Counted from the stretch's first letter, positions 34,332 through 46,173 are shown. The stretch is DNA of 64,000 nucleotides from Rhizopus sp. PT2906 (GCA_025529335.1 JAMYHX010000188.1:1-64000), one strand, 5' to 3'. A program made the numbers and translations. Notes: generated by a model not told the origin, from the letters alone.

Positions 34332-37300
34332 TCAATATTTAGCTCGTTTAAGAGCTCTCTTTTCGTCATCCTCGTCCCTTTCGATTTGTTTCAACCATTG
34401 TCTGTCAGTCATACTATCCGAATAAACCACTGTTTCTTTCACTCGTTGTCCTCTGCCAAACACTGAATCTAATGGATCAGCTTCGTACATATCCAGCATG
34501 GCATCATTTCGATATATCTCTGGTAATTCCCATTCCTGTATCAGTCTTTCTGGCTTCTTGCCACTGTTCTCTCCATATTTCCTCTTCCAGTCTTCCAAGT
34601 CTGTTCGTTGTCTTTCGAGATCAATCTTTGTGAATATTGCGTATTCCTGGTCCGAACGCTTTAATATCGTGTTTAATTCCTCGTCATCTAATTCGTCACT
34701 CTGTTCTTCGTCTCTTGCATTACTTTTGTCTTCCAATAAGGATCTCAGGAAGGCCTCACGATCCTCTTCTGTGCTGCGGTGATCAAATTTACCCGCCTGA
34801 ATCACTTTTCCGTCAATGTCTAGCTTGTACTGCGCTCTTGCCAAAATATTCTCTTCAACCGAATCTTCTGTGATCAATCTGAAGATACGGACTTCCTTTG
34901 TCTGACCAATACGATGAGCACGATCTTGTGCTTGTAAATCTTGGTGCGGGTTCCAGTCTGAGTCAAAGATGATGACTGTGTCTGCCGTTTGTAAATTAAG
35001 CCCGAGGCCACCAGCACGAGTGGATAATAAAAATATAAAATAAGGTGAATTTGGTGCATTAAATAGTTTAAGCATATTGGATCGATCGTCAGCTTTGGTT
35101 GAGCCATCTAATCTCAAATGTCGATAGCCTCTATAGATACAAAAGTCTTCCATAATATCCATAATCTGAGTCATCTGGAAAAAGACCAATACCTAAAAAT
35201 ATATACATTAATATCATCCTATAAATACTCATATGTTACTTACTCTGTGACCAGTTGCTCTCAACTTTGGCAAAATGCGATCTAATAGATCAAATTTGCC
35301 TGATACACGGTAAAGCAACTCATTGCTCACTTTGTATGGATTGACTACTCGTTCAACTTCTTCAAATACAAAAGGATGATTACATATTTTTCGCAGCTGC
35401 ATAATCGTGTTATTTAAACCCTTGATACTTGTTTTGCTATTTAAAGATAGTGTTACTATGCGTTGAATATTATTTAAAGGATATATTTACCCATTGCTCG
35501 AGTTCGAGCCAAACAGAATACCGTATTTCTTCATTTGGGTGTACAATTTAGCTTGAAGGGCTGATAGTTTACATTTGATCACTGTTTCAATTTTATCAGG
35601 TAACTCTGATTCTACATCTTTCTTGAGTCTTCTAAGCAAGAAAGGTCGAAGCACCTAAAAACGAGTCAGCATCTCCTTTTTTTTCTTTTTTTTTTTTTTT
35701 ACCTTGTGTAAACGCTTAATGATCAGCAGCTGTTCTTCTTCGTTTAACTCTACTTTATCTTGTACGCCTTGGTTATTAAATGGTGTATTAAACCATTCTT
35801 CAAAACTTTTAACAGAATTAAATATCTTGGGTAATATAAAGTTTAACAACGCCCACAGTTCGGGTAGATTGTTTTGTAAAGGTGTACCCGTCAAGATGAG
35901 TCGATAATTTGATGTGTAGTATTGTCTGAGGACTATCGTAAGCTTGGATTGTGTGTTTTTCATACGATGGCCTTCATCAATAATCATATATTTCCACTTT
36001 ATCTTTGATAGCGCAGGCTTATCCTTGATGATGTAGTCAAATGTGGTAATCAATACTTGAAAATCTCTGTGTCGAATAGACTTCTTTTGTATCTCTTTAC
36101 GCACCTCAGGCGGTCCCTTATAGATGACGGTGGTTACTGAAGGCGCCCATTTTTCAAATTCAAGGGCCCAGTTGGTTAATGTCCTACACATGTGGTTAAA
36201 TACACATCCCAATCTATATACTTTTTCACTTACGATAGTGGTACAATGATAAGGAAAGGCCCATTTTGCTGCTTCTTCTCAATCAAATAGGTAATTAAGC
36301 TAATGGTCTGGATCGTTTTACCCAAGCCCATTTCATCTGCCAAGATACCATTCAATCGATTATTATAAAGAGAAACCATCCATTGAAGACCTTTGATCTA
36401 TTGGATATAACAGTTTAGCTTAATTTAAAAAATAGCATATCTTATATTACCTGATATTCCTTCAGCTTGCCACCCACTAAAATATTAGGCTGTGATACCT
36501 CTTCTTGAACACGGTGTGCCATCTTGTAATAATCTATCCTCTTTCCATTTTTATCCTTTAAAATAATGTCAATAAACATACATATATTGTTTGAATTGGG
36601 ATTTACCGTCAACATCATTTCTTCATCTACCGGTTCATCGTCATTCAAACCACTATCTTCAAACTGCATATTTTCATTCTGCTGCTCCACCACTGCTTTC
36701 GTCAGCGATTCTAAATAGGCGCCTGTTTGTTGTAGTAACAATGTCAATCGTGTATCCTTGGCCTCATCAATCAACTTAAGATAGGCCTCTTCATCGTCAT
36801 TACGAAGTGCTCGAATACGGTCCTTGGATCGTTTATCTGCCTTTCTTTGTTCTTCCTTTTCGATATGGGCGTGGTATTGTAGAATGGCCTTACCCAGCTT
36901 GCCCATCTTGGCTTGATGTGCCTTATGCCAAGCAATCAAGTCTCTACCTTGATTACAAACTGTCTGTAAGTAATCCAAGTGTCGCTGTTTCTCCTTCTTT
37001 TCTCTGTCGATTCGTTGTTGTCTTTCAAGCTTTTCAGTCAATTTGGCATCACGCAGTGTTCGCTTCATTATCTTGCGATAGGAAGTGCGATCAACTGAAT
37101 TAGCCAATCGACTTGCCTCCTCCAGATTTTGAACCACCTCCTCACGTAGCTATAAAAAACTGAGTTTACTGCACATCCAATAGCTTATCATTGTTACCTT
37201 TTGTTGCTTATCTCTTAATTGCAGCGAACGAAGTTGGACTATATGCTTCAATCGTTCAGGAGAAGCTGTCCTGACTGTTTCATCATAATATTCCGTCAAC

Positions 37301-38429
37301 AAATAGCCCAGTGGTAACTTTTGTTCGTCGGTTAATGCCTCCAGTTCTTTCAAGCGAGCTGCAGCTCTTTTCTCAATTCTTCTCTCACGTTCAGATAAGA
37401 CCGTCAAAGGATCAAGCCCTGCTGGTAATCGCTCAGGTAAGAGTAATCGTTGCTGTCTTGATGAATGAGCATGAGATCTATCATGTCCGTATAAGAGGTC
37501 ATATGCTGTAATCTTGAGGCCTTCATTTAATTCATCAGTAACCGTCATCTCTTTTTTATCTTGTTTGATTCTATTATATTCTACAGCTTGTAGATAAATA
37601 ACATCCACTAATCGCTCAGCCATCGTCTTGGGTGGTGCTGAAGGTTGTTCGGATACCATAGACCCTGCTGTATTCATTATTTGATCTTGACCAATGATGC
37701 CTGCAGAGTCATTCGGTGTCTGTATGGCTTGAGTAGGTGCTGTCATTCCTTCTGACTTGACTAGCATTGAAGACATAGACGCATTATTGTTTGCCAAATT
37801 TTGTGATAAAAGATTATAAGCAAGCATTTGATACTGGAATGCATTGTTCATAACTCCATCGTTATTGGCAGCTATATCAATAGATAAGGTCAACCATACA
37901 CATTTTCAACATTATAAACACTTACTATTGACATTGTTAGATAATTGCTGTTGCATCAAGTGTTGTTGAAGCAATTGAATCTGCATTTGCTGCATTTGTA
38001 ACTGAGTGGGAGTTTGGCTACCGTTTGACATCATTGGGTTTTGCATAGGTGGTGGCGTTGTCGAGAACTGTTGTTGTTGTTGTTGTTGTTGTTGTATGGG
38101 TGGCCGTGTTGGTTGTGGAGGTGGTTGCATTGGTTGATTTGGAATTGTCTGTTGAAGGTGTTGAAAAGCAATACTTTGCTGACGGTGAAGAGTTCTCAAA
38201 AAGTTCATTAGCTGAGAAAATTCATTTTTACCGTCTTCTTTTTCTCCAGCTGCCTGTAGTTGTTTTGCTCTCTGCATATAACAAAGTTAATAATGGTAAA
38301 ATATCTTGTTGTTTATTTTACCTGAAGTGCAAGGTTTAACTTTTCTTTAGTCAAAGAAGCCAAGTCTAAATCGACATTATTGTTGACAGCGGTGGTAGAA
38401 GTTGACGGTAAGTTGTTGTTATTGTTCAT
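34332..38429 (-). CDS. STH1: STH1/SNF2-type chromatin-remodelling ATPase without bromodomain
   Basis: A multi-exon gene starting MNNNNNLPSTST at 38429. A Gln-rich N-terminus with a CAG-like tract is followed by an HSA-type region (LLPERLPAGLDPLTVLSERE, RLKHIVQLRSLQLRDKQQK). The ATPase has NGILADEMGLGKTIQT (Walker A), MIIDEGHRMKN, LTGTPLQNNLPELWALLNF, ICNHPFVFEEVE, LSTRAGGLGLNLQTADTVI and QAQDRAHRIGQ. A SnAC-like region (LILARAQYKLDIDGKVIQAG-type, then RRSDQEY) and SDSMTDRQWLKQIERDEDD lead straight to the stop. Sth1/Snf2 proteins normally carry a bromodomain after this point, and none is encoded before 34332 or in the short gap downstream. Family role: catalytic subunit of RSC/SWI-SNF. Confidence 0.92.
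38061..38094. repeat. (GTT)n microsatellite encoding polyglutamine
   Basis: A run of tgt/tgttgt triplets inside the Gln-rich N-terminus of the remodeller gene; on the coding strand it encodes a Q-run. Confidence 0.85.
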
Positions 38430-38726
38430 GATCAAACGTCGATTTTGCTACTTTTTTTTTATTCTTTCTAATGAATCAAGAGTAAGTTTACATTTCCTTT
38501 TAGAATAAAAACAAGAGAAACAAAAGAGAGAAAACTTTATTTTGTTTCTCTTTACTTTTTTATTTTTTACCCGCTTTGCCCTTTCAAAATTTTTTTGGCA
38601 CACCTTACTTTTTTCAATAAACGGAAAAAAAAAATGAAAAATAATGAGTTTGAAAACATGTTGGTTGGCTTATGACGACACATTGCGGGAATTGAAAAGG
38701 ATGATCTTTTCTTTCATTCTTTCATT

Positions 38727-39423
38727 ATGCTTAGACCAACATATACCCGTCGTCCTTTTCAAATACTGGTAATTAATGATTATATTATAGTGAGATAAGC
38801 ATTAAGGATCTCAAGTTAATAGGGCCACCTGCATCAGGGAAACGTTCATTAGCTAAAGAACTATTGAAATCACGTCATGTGTTCTATTCAATGTAAGCAA
38901 CCCTATATTATTCAACCGAACAACAATTAACCTCATATTTAGGAATATTGCAGAGAGTTTACCAAAGAGAAACCTTGATCGAATAGATTATATTTTTATA
39001 TTTGTTGATATGACAAATACAAATAGCTTGGTTTTAATGAATCAATTACTTGAAAATATTTCACCAAAATATCTAGCAACCAAAGTGATCATTGTTGTGA
39101 CAAAAGGTTCTTTTTTTTTTTATAATTATAATCATACATGTATCACTAACTTCTTATGTTTAAAGTCGATCTAACAGCAAGTTGGGCATTTGAATACTCT
39201 GAACTGGATTCGATCGTTCACTTGTTTCATGACTTGCAGATATTTCGTGTGAATTTAACAGTAAAAATGCATGATGGTCATCTATTCATATTTCTTACTA
39301 TTTTATTAGAATGATCTGCAACGCAAGCTGACATGTGAACAAATCACTCGACTGATAAAGATCAGCACATTACAATATGAAAAGTTGAATTCATACATAT
39401 TAAAGACATTGGATGACAGCTAA
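38727..39423 (+). CDS. CENP-M-like small-GTPase-fold protein (inner kinetochore)
   Basis: Five exons, 38727-38768, 38816-38892, 38943-39106, 39166-39260 and 39310-39423, keep frame and give 163 aa, close to vertebrate CENP-M (~180). Residues 12-25 read FQILLIGPPASGKRSL, a P-loop-like strand/loop with Arg where GK[ST] expects Ser/Thr. Then come NIAESLPKRNLDRIDYIFIF and VDMTNTNSLVLMNQLLE, closely paralleling CENP-M IHLAKSLPLP...RIDLIVFVVNL...SL. KVIIVVTKVDLTASWAF and LQRKLTCEQITRLIKI match its later strands and helix. CENP-M is a pseudo-GTPase of the CCAN HIKM group. The assignment is from remembered motifs; another Ras-fold family is the alternative. It converges on the GST gene with stops two bases apart. 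Confidence 0.68.
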
Positions 39424-39425
39424 TA

Positions 39426-40094
39426 TCACAATTTAGCCATTGCATTTCTGTCATCAGCTATGGTTCCTTTAAATGTCTCTATGGCCTCTTTTCTCTTTTC
39501 AAATTTACGAGCCCACATTGATAATTTGGGAGCTATTTCTATAAAGATCGACGCTTCAGGAAGGGCAAAGATGACAGCCAAAGCAGGATAGACAAAAAGA
39601 TCTGCCCACGTGAGTTGCTGGCCACACAAGTAGTCACCGTCATCTGGCGCCATCGCTTCTAATTCAGCCATGATAGGTTTTGCCCTTTTGATAGGTCTCA
39701 CTAGAAGTTTTGTAATTTCATCTTGACTCTTACCAGCTGCCTCACTGAGTAATCGACGTCTACATACATCTTCAACAACATAATGAAATACATAATCATT
39801 TAATACACTAATCCACTGAGCCATCTTTATTCTTGTTTCCAAGTCCTTGGGGGTTAGGTTTGACGAAAAGACAGTATCTATATATTCGCGTATAGCCATC
39901 GTCTCAAACACATGATGAGTCCCATGTATCAATGTTGGAATTCGACCAAAAGGATGATGAGCATAGGCAAGCTTACTATGAGGATATGCATGTTGAAGCT
40001 TGAAGGAAACACCAAGATGAATCAAAGCCATACAGATTGTCCGTGTATATGAAGACCAGCTGGCACCTATAATTGTAGGCATAGTATTGTCCAT
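39426..40094 (-). CDS. Glutathione S-transferase family protein
   Basis: A single exon of 222 aa. The N-terminal thioredoxin-like domain has SWSSYTRTICMALIHLG, HHPFGRIPTLIHG with the cis-Pro, and VFETMAIREYID (the E-[ST]-x-A/I glutathione contact). The all-helical C-terminal domain has YLCGQQLTWADLFVYPAL with the N-capping Asp of helix 6. GSTs conjugate glutathione to electrophiles or reduce peroxides; class was not assigned. The start could be Met 40094 or the Met four codons later. Confidence 0.9.
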   Translation of the reverse strand: MDNTMPTIIGASWSSYTRTICMALIHLGVSFKLQHAYPHSKLAYAHHPFGRIPTLIHGTHHVFETMAIREYIDTVFSSNLTPKDLETRIKMAQWISVLNDYVFHYVVEDVCRRRLLSEAAGKSQDEITKLLVRPIKRAKPIMAELEAMAPDDGDYLCGQQLTWADLFVYPALAVIFALPEASIFIEIAPKLSMWARKFEKRKEAIETFKGTIADDRNAMAKL

Positions 40095-41504
40095 TTTCTA
40101 CCGAGAAATAAGAAAGAAAAAGCGAATAGTTGTATATTCTGCTTTTCCAGGGGGGCGAATAGGGTTTTCAATGTACTGTCATACATTTATTCCAAAGATG
40201 GCAGCGCATTTCGTTTGTTCAATGTACAGTGCTTCCAACAAGCAATATCGTAACCAATCAAGATCGATGACAGTGAATGAAATTTGGAGTTTAATGTAAC
40301 CGCGGAGTGAAATAGATGATTTGAATTAGCTTCTTTTTTTGTGGGTTCACAGAAAATTAGAAAAAGTATGCACAATAAAATAAAGCTTCTGGAAACTACT
40401 ACTTTTTATGGTTTAGATTATTTATCCTGATAGAATTTATTAACCAGCGTTGCAGCCCATATAAGTTTAAATCAAGAAATTGAAACTAGCTGGCGCAGCA
40501 AGTTTACTTTGATGGATCAAGGTAGAATCTCTTATGCTGTTCGCGACTCCTTCTTATAAAAGCAATTGTATTAATAATACTTGACTTCTTTTGGTAGCCT
40601 TGATAACTTGTAAATGGTATAAAAAGATTAGAATTTCAATATGGAGAACAATAACTTTTGAGCAAGTTTTAAAATAAAACCTCTCAGTTTTCTACTTGAC
40701 AACTTTATCGCGATGCTTCTCACTGGAGTTATAGATACTTACACCCGAAAGTTTAAGTGCTTTGTTTAACTGAAACCACAACACAGCACATGGTCAGTAA
40801 ACAAATTTGGCAAGTATAAAAGAACTTCAACAAGCTTATCAATTTCTTTTGATCACACTAGTATCATATTTCTACGTATATATCGAAGAAGATCATACCA
40901 TTTGACGTAATATACTCAACATATATCGTACATAAGCCAAAGACATCTCAAATATTAATATATTACTTCGTATTAAGCTCACAACATTGATTCATGGCAT
41001 CTGTAATCTGTAGTAGTTGATGGCGCGTCATATCTAATATGCAATTGGTTGACAACATTTATTCTTCTATTTAAAGCTTTCTCCTGCTAAAAAAAAGGGC
41101 TTTTTTTTTACGCACGATGTCACTCAACGGCTGCGTTTGCCACCATGTTGGCCCTATTTAATCCCAATGCTGACGTGACGTGTCGCATTTGGCCTCCATG
41201 CTCAGAATCACCACCGCCATGTCGGAAAGCCTGGAACAAGCCATGGCTGCCACCAATGCTCTTAAAAAGAGCATCACTGTCTCTTCCTTGGCCTGAACTC
41301 CCTCCCCTACTTTCTTTTTTTATGCATTTTATGGTTTAGCAAAACACACCTATAAAAAATAAACGAGACAGTGAAAAGTGGGAGTTGAGATCATAGTGCC
41401 AAACTTGGCTACGGTTTTTTTATTCGGATACTAGTGATTGTAATGGCTCGAAGTGGACTTTCGTCTTTGTGGATGGGATTGCTTGGCAGAATGAACGATT
41501 TGAT
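40095..41504. other. Intergenic region with GC-richer pocket
   Basis: About 1.4 kb. Around 41110-41340 the sequence is GC-richer and open in more than one frame, but no product is recognisable on either strand. The rest is AT-rich non-coding DNA. Confidence 0.45.
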
Positions 41505-41912
41505 TCATGTAAATGCGAAGTGGTCGAGGACTGAGGGTCCAACAAATTCCAATGGAAAGGGCATATCGTCGAGCACAACGTTGGATACATCTGTGGAAGA
41601 TGGGACACTTTCCTTGGATGATGGCAGCTCCTGGTTGACTGTGAACAAGGACGAGGGAAATCCTGGGATAACTGTAAATGACCGGGATTGGGTTAATGGA
41701 AGTGTCGCTTCATCCAAAATGAATTTGCAAGTAAGGTGGTGGCCAGAGAGATGTCTTTGGAATGAATGTGGATTCGTTAATGTTTTGTCACAAGCAGGGC
41801 ATGAGAAACTCAATGTCGTGTTTATGATAGCAATTTTGTCTAAGGAAACACTACGTGAACCAGAAAATACACCAGAAGTTAGACTAATTCTACGGGCGCT
41901 ATCTCTACCCAT
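41505..41912 (-). CDS. Small protein with a single C2H2 zinc finger
   Basis: A 135-aa frame. Residues ~34-58 form a perfect C-x2-C-x12-H-x3-H finger (FSCPACDKTL, SFQRHLSGHH) with the expected aromatic and Leu positions. The rest is Ser/Pro-rich without known motifs. A long open frame on the opposite strand has no recognisable domain. The start region shares a short repeat with sequences near 42250, 42440 and 58085, so this may be a repeat-associated or chimeric gene. Confidence 0.5.
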   Translation of the reverse strand: MGRDSARRISLTSGVFSGSRSVSLDKIAIINTTLSFSCPACDKTLTNPHSFQRHLSGHHLTCKFILDEATLPLTQSRSFTVIPGFPSSLFTVNQELPSSKESVPSSTDVSNVVLDDMPFPLEFVGPSVLDHFAFT

Positions 41913-42204
41913 TAACTATGATGCCTTCCAACAAACCCTTTGAATGTGTGGAGCCGCGCTAAGCATGATTATATAAAATTACCATCCTGGTTTGTATTTT
42001 TTCAGGAAGAATAAGAGATAAAAAGAAATGTTGTTATTTATTCTAGTTTAATGTTGTCAGTTGATCAACAAAGATTCAAGAATACGCTTAATTATGATAA
42101 ATTCATATTTTATATCAAAGAGAGTGAATTGGACAAGCCTTAGATTAGGCAGAGGCTTTGGTAATGTGAAGTTGTATAGTGACAACATAGGTAGCGCCCC
42201 AATT

Positions 42205-42275
42205 AAACGCTCGTAGCATTAGCCTATTTTCTGGTGGATTTTCTGGTGCATGTAGTGTTGGCCTTTCACCTAAAC
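42205..42275 (+). repeat. Inverted partial copy of the 5' end of the zinc-finger ORF
   Basis: On the plus strand it reads ARSISLFSGGFSG, against ARRISLTSGVFSGS encoded on the minus strand at 41850-41912. The nucleotide similarity spans about 60 bp in inverted orientation. Confidence 0.5.
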
Positions 42276-42438
42276 AGAAGGTTGCAAAAACAAGAATCTA
42301 AATGAATAAACTTATCGTGATGCAACAAAATGCTTACCAATTTTCACGCCTGTGACATGCTGAGCGTTGATATGCGAATTTCAGATCCCTCTTGTTGTAA
42401 AAAACTGGCTACAATGCTTACAAAAAAATGACATGAAA

Positions 42439-42655
42439 GGGAAACACTACGCACACGCAAAAGTACGGGTTTTTCTATTTACACAGCAAGCAGCACTAGA
42501 CAAACCACATCCACACGACACTATGTACAAAACTGAAGTATAAGAGAAGCATGTGTCGATGAGTCTATAATAATCTCTTTACTATGCTGAGAGCTCATCA
42601 TTAAGAATAGCATTATTTTATAAGAAAACAGGTTTATTGCATGAATTTACCATGA
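42439..42655 (-). mobile_element. Partial, diverged copy of the MITE-like family seen at 58113-58563
   Basis: 42482-42652 is the reverse complement of about 58335-58505 at roughly 90% identity by eye; shared words include cgacactatgtacaaaactg and ttataagaaaacagg. The terminal repeat is largely deleted here, leaving only a fragment (ctatttacacagca) before the internal sequence. Confidence 0.7.
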
Positions 42656-43232
42656 TATGTATTAATTTTTTTTATGGATGAATGATTTTAATGATACGTA
42701 TTAAAGCTAAAGATGTTGTATCTGTTTTAAATAGCGGAGTATGTCAGACGTCATTTTGAGCGACGTAAAAAAAAAAAACCACCTGGACGAGATTAGAAAG
42801 TAAACGGTTTCTCTGGACTTTATAATGAAATGTAAAGTCAAAATGGTAGCCTAACTCAAAACATTGTGCTGGAGGGTACAATCTTTGACAGAGACAAAGA
42901 GTACCGTGAACACAGTAATTCTCTGCCATGTTCATAGAGTAACCAAAGAATATGGCTAGTCAGCTCGAGGGATAAAACAAAGCCAAAGAAAGGGTGACAC
43001 AAAGTCCTGTATACTTTGGTCAGGTACTGCTCTCTGTAGTCTCTTTCACTAGGAGAAAAAAATGCGAAGAGCATTCGTTTTTAGATAACACTGTAGATCA
43101 ATGACATCTGCTCTGTCATTAATTTACATTTTAGTTACATTGTGAAACCATGTTGCTTTTGTTATTGACTCCTTTTCAAAGACTTGCATGACGCAAAGAA
43201 AAAATTCCTCCTTTTTTTCGTATTTCTTTCAT

Positions 43233-44402
43233 ATGCAGCAATCTAGATACAATTACCCCAGTGGTAGTTCTATACAACAAGCACAACAACAACATGTTCA
43301 ATCGACCATCCCATTTTATGCTTCCTCATCAATGTCATCACTTATTGATGAGGAAGACAGGGGAGAATTAAATAATGTAACCGTTCAAAAGGGGAGTGCA
43401 GATTTTAGAAGAAGAAAGAATTGGTCAGAACGGATCCTTGTAGAACTGACCGGTCTACTTCATGTTCTCTCTCCAACTGGCAAAATATTGTACTGCTCAG
43501 AATCAATACTGGAATTAACAGGCTATAGACCTCATGAGTTGGTAGGTCAAGCACTTATGGACTTTTTGCACGTTGACGACATGGATGTGTTTATAAGAGA
43601 TTTCCAAATGTCCTTTCATACACGCTCACAGATCAAGACTTACTACCGATTTAGGAAGAAGGATGATACGTACATTATGTTTGAAGTCATTGGTCAGCCC
43701 AAGACTGAAGTGCCTGGACAGGCATCACAGGCGTTTTTTGGTATAGCGCAACCAGTGCCAACCAAAGGTGGTGCATTAATTGATTCATTTCTGGAACTGA
43801 AGTCAGAAAACAATTGGTTGAGACAGAGAATTGACGAATTATCGGCAAAACATGGAAAAATATCCATTCCTGGTGAAGAAAAGCAGAGCCAGCAGATAGA
43901 GTCTAAGGAGACTAATACTACTCATATGGCCACAACAATGAAAGATCCATTTATTCATAGCAATCATCACAAGAGTGTCACGGATCATGACTCAAATGAC
44001 CCGAGAAAAAACGTGGGGAATAGAACAGAGTGGTTGGATGCAACTGAAATGAAAGACATGATGTATAATGCAAAGGATACCTTACCATCTGAAGAGACAG
44101 CTGAGAGGAAGGACAAATGGAAGCGTCGAGTAAGCGGTGTTGGGTTGATGAATACTATATATTCTAACACCGTTTTCTATTACAGAAAAAGAGTAGAGGC
44201 TCTGATGAATACGTTTGTAAGGATTGTGGTACGACATCATCACCAGAGTGGAGAAAGGGCCCTCAGGGACCAAAAACGTAAGATACTTGAATCAAATTTC
44301 TTTCTACAGGTGTGCTAACTGTTATCATATAGTCTCTGTAATGCCTGTGGACTTCGGTGGTCCAAGAAAAATAAGAAAAAGGATTTAAATGGAGACTGGT
44401 AG
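43233..44402 (+). CDS. wc-2: WC-2-type PAS/GATA photoresponse transcription factor
   Basis: Three exons (43233-44129, 44186-44277, 44333-44402) encode 352 aa. A single PAS domain (~residues 65-185) includes LHVLSPTGKILYCSESILEL, GYRPHELVGQALMDFLHVDD, and FRKKDDTYIMFEVIGQ. The C-terminal exons build a GATA finger VCKDCGTTSSPEWRKGP and LCNACGLRWSKKNKKK, with the C-x2-C-x18-C-x2-C spacing specific to WC-2. The start at 43233 follows a T/C-rich leader; an upstream Met at 43188 would translate it. WC-2 partners the flavin-binding WC-1 in a light-responsive complex. Mucorales carry several wc-2 paralogues, so which one this is remains open. Confidence 0.93.
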
Positions 44403-44739
44403 GCACTCCTCTATGTACAGACTGTTGTGTGCCTTATGCGCGAAGGTCATATAGATATGATATGTATATATATAGTACTTGTATATAATAGTCTTATAGA
44501 ACAATGTGCATTATCAATGCAACATTTACATTATAATACACTCATCATTTTGGTTGTACCTACACGTTAATTATATTTAGCAAAAAAAAGCAGACCGTCG
44601 ATGATCTCTCCGAGGCTCGTTTGAAGGAAATTAAACTGTCTGTCATATTTTGCTACTAGTCTTTTTCCTTATTACAATTATTATTCCTATACTTTTTTTC
44701 TCTTCTATTCTTTCCCTTTCTTTTTAAATTCATTAAATC

Positions 44740-45814
44740 ATGGAAAGCGTATTACCCACTCTTTCTCAAAATGTTCACACCTTTATCAATTCAGCTCCAT
44801 CAAATCACTTTTTACAATACATGTTTGAACAGTTTCTGATCTTTATTCCATATACTAGTCAAGCAATTCATTCATCCAAAATCTTGCCTCCTTTACCAAC
44901 TTTTATTACATTGGTCGCACAACGATCAAGATCAAAGGCCGGTACACTTTTGGCAGCCGTTGTGCTTATGCAAAGATTAAAGAAAAAAATAGACCGAAAC
45001 AGTACTTTGTATTCACAAGATCTCATACTTCATGAAGTCGTTTTGGGTATTGTCATCCTTACTACAAAGTGGTTGCACGACGCATCTCCTAAAAACTCCC
45101 GGTGGGCAAAATATGTTGGCTATTATAGTACAGAAGAGATTAATGCCATAGAAAAGAAGTTACTTGGTGCTATGGTAATTGTGGTGTTATGGGACAGTAT
45201 CTTTCTTAACGATGTGGGAACTTTTTCTTTTTGAATAGGATTATCAGCCCAAGATCCCAAAAGAAGATTTTGCCTCTGTCTTTGAAAACTACTGCCGTTC
45301 TGTATCGGTGCATTCATCTTTGCTCTCACCTGATACCATTGATCAACAACAACATTTACCTCGATCCGTTTCTTCAGGTAGTCTTCCACGTTCATCCAAC
45401 AACAAGTCATCTTCACTTTATTCCCTTATACAGCATCTCAAGTGGAGTATTGCTGATTTCAAAAAATCTCCTAACAGCGGAAAGACAAAGGCGACAAGTA
45501 CTGACAGGTTGAGATTACCTTCAAAAGTGGCTCATAGTAGCCCAATGGCGCGTATTCATCATCGGTCGTCCGGAGTCGATATGCCCCTTGGATACGAAAA
45601 CATGCTCTCTGGGAGTAGCAGTAGTAGCAGTAATGCGTCCTCAGTAGATCTAATTCAAGCAACCAGTGATATATTCCTAAGCTTATCACAGCACATATCC
45701 TTATCCTCATTGGATTCTGATTCGACTATTGATATCGATTCTATCACCACACCTTTAGCTTATCCCGACAGTAATGATAGTATGGCAATTCGATTATCCA
45801 ACAAAAAAATCTAA
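44740..45814 (+). CDS. Pho80/PCL-type cyclin
   Basis: Two exons, 44740-45174 and 45239-45814, encode 336 aa. Residues ~45-160 form the cyclin box: LPTFITLVAQRSRSKAGTLL, AAVVLMQRLKKKI, LHEVVLGIVILTTKWLHDAS, and the YYSTEEINAIEKKLLGAMDY helix that crosses the intron. The C-terminal half is Ser-rich. Fungal PCL/Pho80 cyclins bind the Pho85/Cdk5-like kinase and act in phosphate signalling, morphogenesis or cell-cycle entry. The particular subclass is not resolved. Confidence 0.8.
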
Positions 45815-45924
45815 AGCATATTAATTTCCATAACAACGCTTTATAAAACATAACACATTCTATTCTTTTCTTTGTATGGCTTTTTCTTTTGATGGTGTTT
45901 ATTATATACGTGTTTTTCACATAG

Positions 45925-46173
45925 TTACCAGCCAGATGACGTGTTATCTGTGCTTTGATTAGGTAAACCCCAACCTGCATCTTGTGCTTCTGATGCATCT
46001 CCCCAGCCCGCACCTCCTTCATCAACTAGATTGAATCTTTCAAACTGTTCTTTCAAGGTCTCTTGTTCACTCTTTACTAGTCGTATATTCTTTGGTGGCT
46101 TTAACTTTTTCCACTCTGCAAATGTTTCCCAAATGGGGTTGCCAGGATGTTCTGGCGAGGCAGTTGCGTTCAT
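45925..46173 (-). CDS. Small Trp-rich-tail protein of unknown function
   Basis: 82 aa from MNATASPEHPGNPIWETF. It has a charged helix (SEQETLKEQFERFNL) and a Gly/Trp tail with GWGDASEAQDAGWG ending SSGW. A pyrimidine-rich leader lies directly before the ATG, supporting it as a real gene. No family recognised. Confidence 0.55.
   Translation of the reverse strand: MNATASPEHPGNPIWETFAEWKKLKPPKNIRLVKSEQETLKEQFERFNLVDEGGAGWGDASEAQDAGWGLPNQSTDNTSSGW

Noticed and set aside
41145..41339. Pro/Leu-rich 64-aa frame in a GC-richer pocket
   Set aside because: Open frames exist on both strands and neither has a motif or clear leader.
41434..41943. Long plus-strand frame opposite the C2H2 ORF
   Set aside because: It has no recognisable motif and overlaps the minus-strand frame containing a perfect C2H2 finger, so it is taken as antisense shadow.
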